The notes under the pieces were generated by a model. That model made no database searches, was not told the DNA's origin, and was given only the letters and a program-made list of their open reading frames with translations. A program made the translations under genes and the position numbers. This document shows, in pieces, positions 5,306 through 6,616 of a stretch of 6,616 nucleotides of DNA (position 1 is the stretch's first letter; every line of letters begins with the position of its first letter). The stretch is from the NCBI GenBank assembly GCA_016784195.1, contig JADHVE010000061.1, positions 1-6,616 of the forward strand, in the 5' to 3' direction. The stretch is from Candidatus Woesearchaeota archaeon (GTDB lineage Archaea; Nanobdellota; Nanobdellia; Woesearchaeales; GW2011-AR4).

Positions 5306-5344
5306 TAACAGCCATACGCTCTACCTGCTAAGCTACCGGGGCAT

Positions 5345-5455
5345 TTATATAGTTCTAAGAATTTGAATTTTATTTATATAACTTTCGCTATGACACCCCG
5401 CCAGATGTTCTGTAACCTTGACATCATAGAATTCTAATTCAAAAACCAAAAACAT
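5345..5455 (-). pseudogene. Fragment resembling the C-terminus of the neighbouring radical-SAM gene
   Basis: A 36-codon frame (ATG at 5455, TAA at 5347-5345) encodes FELEFYDVKVTEHL, which resembles ELKKFYNVKIIGHML near the end of the radical-SAM protein at 5782. The DNA also aligns (GAATTA, a 3-base gap, then GAATTCTATGATGTCAAGG against AAATTCTATAATGTTAAGA). The N-terminal part of any such gene is absent and the tRNA-Asn promoter lies inside the frame, so this is read as a leftover of a duplicated or moved gene end. The similarity covers only about 15-20 residues, so chance is not excluded. Confidence 0.35.
5371..5387 (-). promoter_or_regulatory. BRE/TATA promoter of tRNA-Asn
   Basis: The minus strand reads CGAAAG (BRE-like, 5387-5382) followed by TTATATAAATA (5381-5371). 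The box centre is about 34 nt before G1 of the tRNA, a normal archaeal spacing. Confidence 0.7.
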
Positions 5456-5486
5456 TAAACGCTATAGGTTTTTATTATACATAATA

Positions 5487-5735
5487 ATGCCAACCCCAAC
5501 TATACAAATAATCAAAGAAAAAAAACCTCCTAAGTTCATTTGGTACTCAAGATGATATATCTGAGGATATAATAAAACCCTGTATAATCTTGCAGTAAAA
5601 GCACAGTTAAGAGAATTTCTTAAGTCATCAGAAAATTACATCTCTATAGAATAAGATAGAATTGAAGCTGAAAAATTATGGCCAAATAACTGAAAGAATA
5701 AAAAATTGAAAAAACAAATATACAAAAATTTCTAA
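5487..5735 (+). pseudogene. Broken small gene of unknown function
   Basis: From ATG 5487 the frame reads MPTPTIQIIKEKKPPKFIWYS and stops at 5553-5555. A shifted frame from 5551 continues DDISEDIIK. From 5580 the original frame resumes with LYNLAVKAQLREFLKSSENYISIE, stops at 5652-5654, continues DRIEAEKLWPNN, stops at 5691-5693, and ends KNKKLKKQIYKNF before TAA at 5733-5735. Losses of 2 and 1 bases would explain the two shifts and restore the frame. The pieces together look like one charged helical protein of about 83 residues. I do not recognise the family. It could be chance in AT-rich DNA, but the composition in each consecutive piece is protein-like. Confidence 0.42.
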
Positions 5736-5775
5736 ATTAACCAATTACATATATTCAGTCTTTTTTGTTAATTTT

Positions 5776-5780
5776 AAAAA
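5776..5780 (-). terminator. T-run after the radical-SAM gene
   Basis: Minus-strand TTTTT starts 1 nt after the stop codon TAG (5784-5782) and is followed by more AT-rich sequence. It is a candidate archaeal stop. Confidence 0.4.
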
Positions 5781-5781
5781 T

Positions 5782-6616
5782 CTAAACAACCTCTCCAACC
5801 ACACTCCTCAGCATATGCCCAATAATCTTAACATTATAGAATTTCTTTAATTCCAGCCTTTCTTTTATACCTACAATCAAAGGATATGTTCCGAACTGCC
5901 TTCCGAATGTTGTATTTCCATCATAGATTTCCATCCTTATTCCCTTTAAAACAGAGCCGGCAGGAACTAATCTTTCAAGCATGGGGGAGTCAATCTTTTG
6001 TCTTACTTCATTTCTCCATTTCCAGTAATATTTTTTGTTTTTCTTGATGAATTTACTGCCTGTAGTTTTAAATAGATCGGTGTCGGGGAATATACTGACC
6101 TGGCGAATATTAATTCTTCTAAGAAGCAAGTTCTCATCCATAACCTGTTTTAAGTATTTCATATTCTCAACATGTGTGTTTTTTGATTCACCTTTCAAGC
6201 CGAATAATAAGTTTATTCCAGGCAAAAACTTAGGCATTCCGTTTCCTCCAATCTCTTTTCCACATTTGTTAATGAGTCTAATGGCTTTTAAGGTAGTTAA
6301 AGGATCAGAATTAAGGTTATTTTTCTCAATAACTTTTAAGTCAAAACTTTCAACGCCAAATGCAGCAACATTTCCAGGGGTGCAGTATTTTACTATTAAT
6401 TTTGTTTTTTCCTCATCAACCATCTGAGGATTTGCGTTGTCAATATGCAAAACTTTAATGTCCGGGCATTCCTTCCAAATTTCTTTTAGCAGTTCCTCTA
6501 TTTCGGGGTATGAGAAGAAGCAGCTTTGTTTTCCTAACCTAAAATATCTGCAGCCTAAGCCATAAAGAGCTTTCATCTCATCTGCAATAAAATCTACTTT
6601 TCTGAAAACTATGCCT
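5782..6616 (-). CDS. Radical-SAM Fe-S protein, C-terminal part (COG1031-like), 5' end beyond window
   Basis: The frame is open to the right edge (277 residues seen). The Met at 6576 is internal because the upstream codons continue the same conserved text (FRKVDFIADEMKALYGLG). Counting from that Met: GCRYFRLGKQSCFFSY (8-23) and VLHIDNANP (42-50) are strands of the radical-SAM barrel. AAFGVESFD (71-79), LPGINLLFGLKGES (118-131) and RRINIRQVSIFPDT (153-166) fit this family's later strands. LELKKFYNVKIIGHMLRSVVGE (241-262) looks like a small C-terminal beta domain. The Cys cluster that binds the 4Fe-4S/SAM centre must lie in the missing N-terminus. From memory, archaeal relatives continue into a helix-hairpin-helix after this point; here a stop follows GEVV. 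The substrate of this group is not known to me. Confidence 0.85.
   Translation of the reverse strand, partial: GIVFRKVDFIADEMKALYGLGCRYFRLGKQSCFFSYPEIEELLKEIWKECPDIKVLHIDNANPQMVDEEKTKLIVKYCTPGNVAAFGVESFDLKVIEKNNLNSDPLTTLKAIRLINKCGKEIGGNGMPKFLPGINLLFGLKGESKNTHVENMKYLKQVMDENLLLRRINIRQVSIFPDTDLFKTTGSKFIKKNKKYYWKWRNEVRQKIDSPMLERLVPAGSVLKGIRMEIYDGNTTFGRQFGTYPLIVGIKERLELKKFYNVKIIGHMLRSVVGEVV

Larger units (their letters stand above)
5227..5342 (-). tRNA. tRNA-Asn(GUU) with two introns (anticodon loop and acceptor stem)
   Basis: The 5' acceptor strand is GCCCCGG (5342-5336). The D arm is GCTT/GAGC with GG in the loop. The anticodon stem is TATGG/CCATA with anticodon GTT at 5309-5307, and the T arm is ACCAG-TTCGAGT-CTGGT. 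A 13-nt intron (5305-5293) follows position 37. Read straight through, the 3' acceptor strand would be CCGGGAT, giving a C-A mismatch and a G-U pair. Removing a 30-nt intron (5259-5230) after position 70 gives CCGGGGC, pairing 7 of 7, followed by discriminator G73 (5227), as expected for tRNA-Asn, and then a T7 stop. The spliced product is a regular 73-nt cloverleaf. No CCA is encoded. The 3' 32 nt overlap the end of the opposite-strand endonuclease gene. Confidence 0.88.

Noticed and set aside
5259..5342. tRNA-Asn as a pseudogene with a damaged 3' acceptor strand ending at 5258
   Set aside because: The mismatch disappears exactly when the BHB intron is removed, the discriminator becomes the expected G, and a T7 stop follows.
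6035..6427. Plus-strand 130-aa open frame
   Set aside because: It is antisense to conserved radical-SAM strands.
6574..6576. ATG at 6576 as the true start of the radical-SAM gene
   Set aside because: The frame stays open to the window edge with family-like residues upstream, and the essential Cys cluster has to be further N-terminal.

Overview
The window looks archaeal and most likely comes from a small-genome lineage of the DPANN type. Both tRNA genes carry short introns that fit the archaeal bulge-helix-bulge (BHB) splicing rule. Upstream of most transcription units there are BRE/TATA-like boxes at archaeal spacing, and several starts have strong Shine-Dalgarno (SD) sequences. The secreted proteins are long chains of Ig/cadherin-like domains, one with Cys-bracketed Asp-rich repeats that are common in such archaea. 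The lineage is an inference; no rRNA or marker gene is present.

Minus strand, right to left: (a) 6616-5782 is the C-terminal part of a radical-SAM protein whose start and Cys cluster lie outside the window. (b) 5781-5343 is a decayed stretch with a small C-terminal radical-SAM-like fragment (minus) and a broken small gene (plus). (c) 5342-5227 is tRNA-Asn(GUU) with two introns, one of them inside the acceptor stem. (d) 3891-3761 is tRNA-Ile(GAU) with two introns, one of them in the T loop. (e) 3634-2393 is a lipoprotein with a metal-binding-type Asp-rich segment and three Ig-like domains. (f) 2318-1 is a long secreted protein with at least eight Ig/cadherin-like domains, still open at the window edge.

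Plus strand: between the two tRNAs sits a LAGLIDADG homing-endonuclease-like gene (4167-5258). It has its own TATA box, a heavily folded leader and a hairpin that covers its ribosome binding site. Its last codons lie inside the acceptor-stem intron of tRNA-Asn on the other strand, so one 10-bp inverted repeat serves both the tRNA intron and the 3' end of the endonuclease gene.

The most notable content is the tRNA/endonuclease cluster: two doubly interrupted tRNAs, three of whose four introns fit BHB geometry, around an endonuclease of the family that mobilises archaeal introns. The surface-protein pair is the second point of interest. The two genes share the same three-domain cassette in the same order, and the longer one ends in 333-bp tandem units joined by Pro/Ala/Lys linkers that are identical over 65 bp of DNA.
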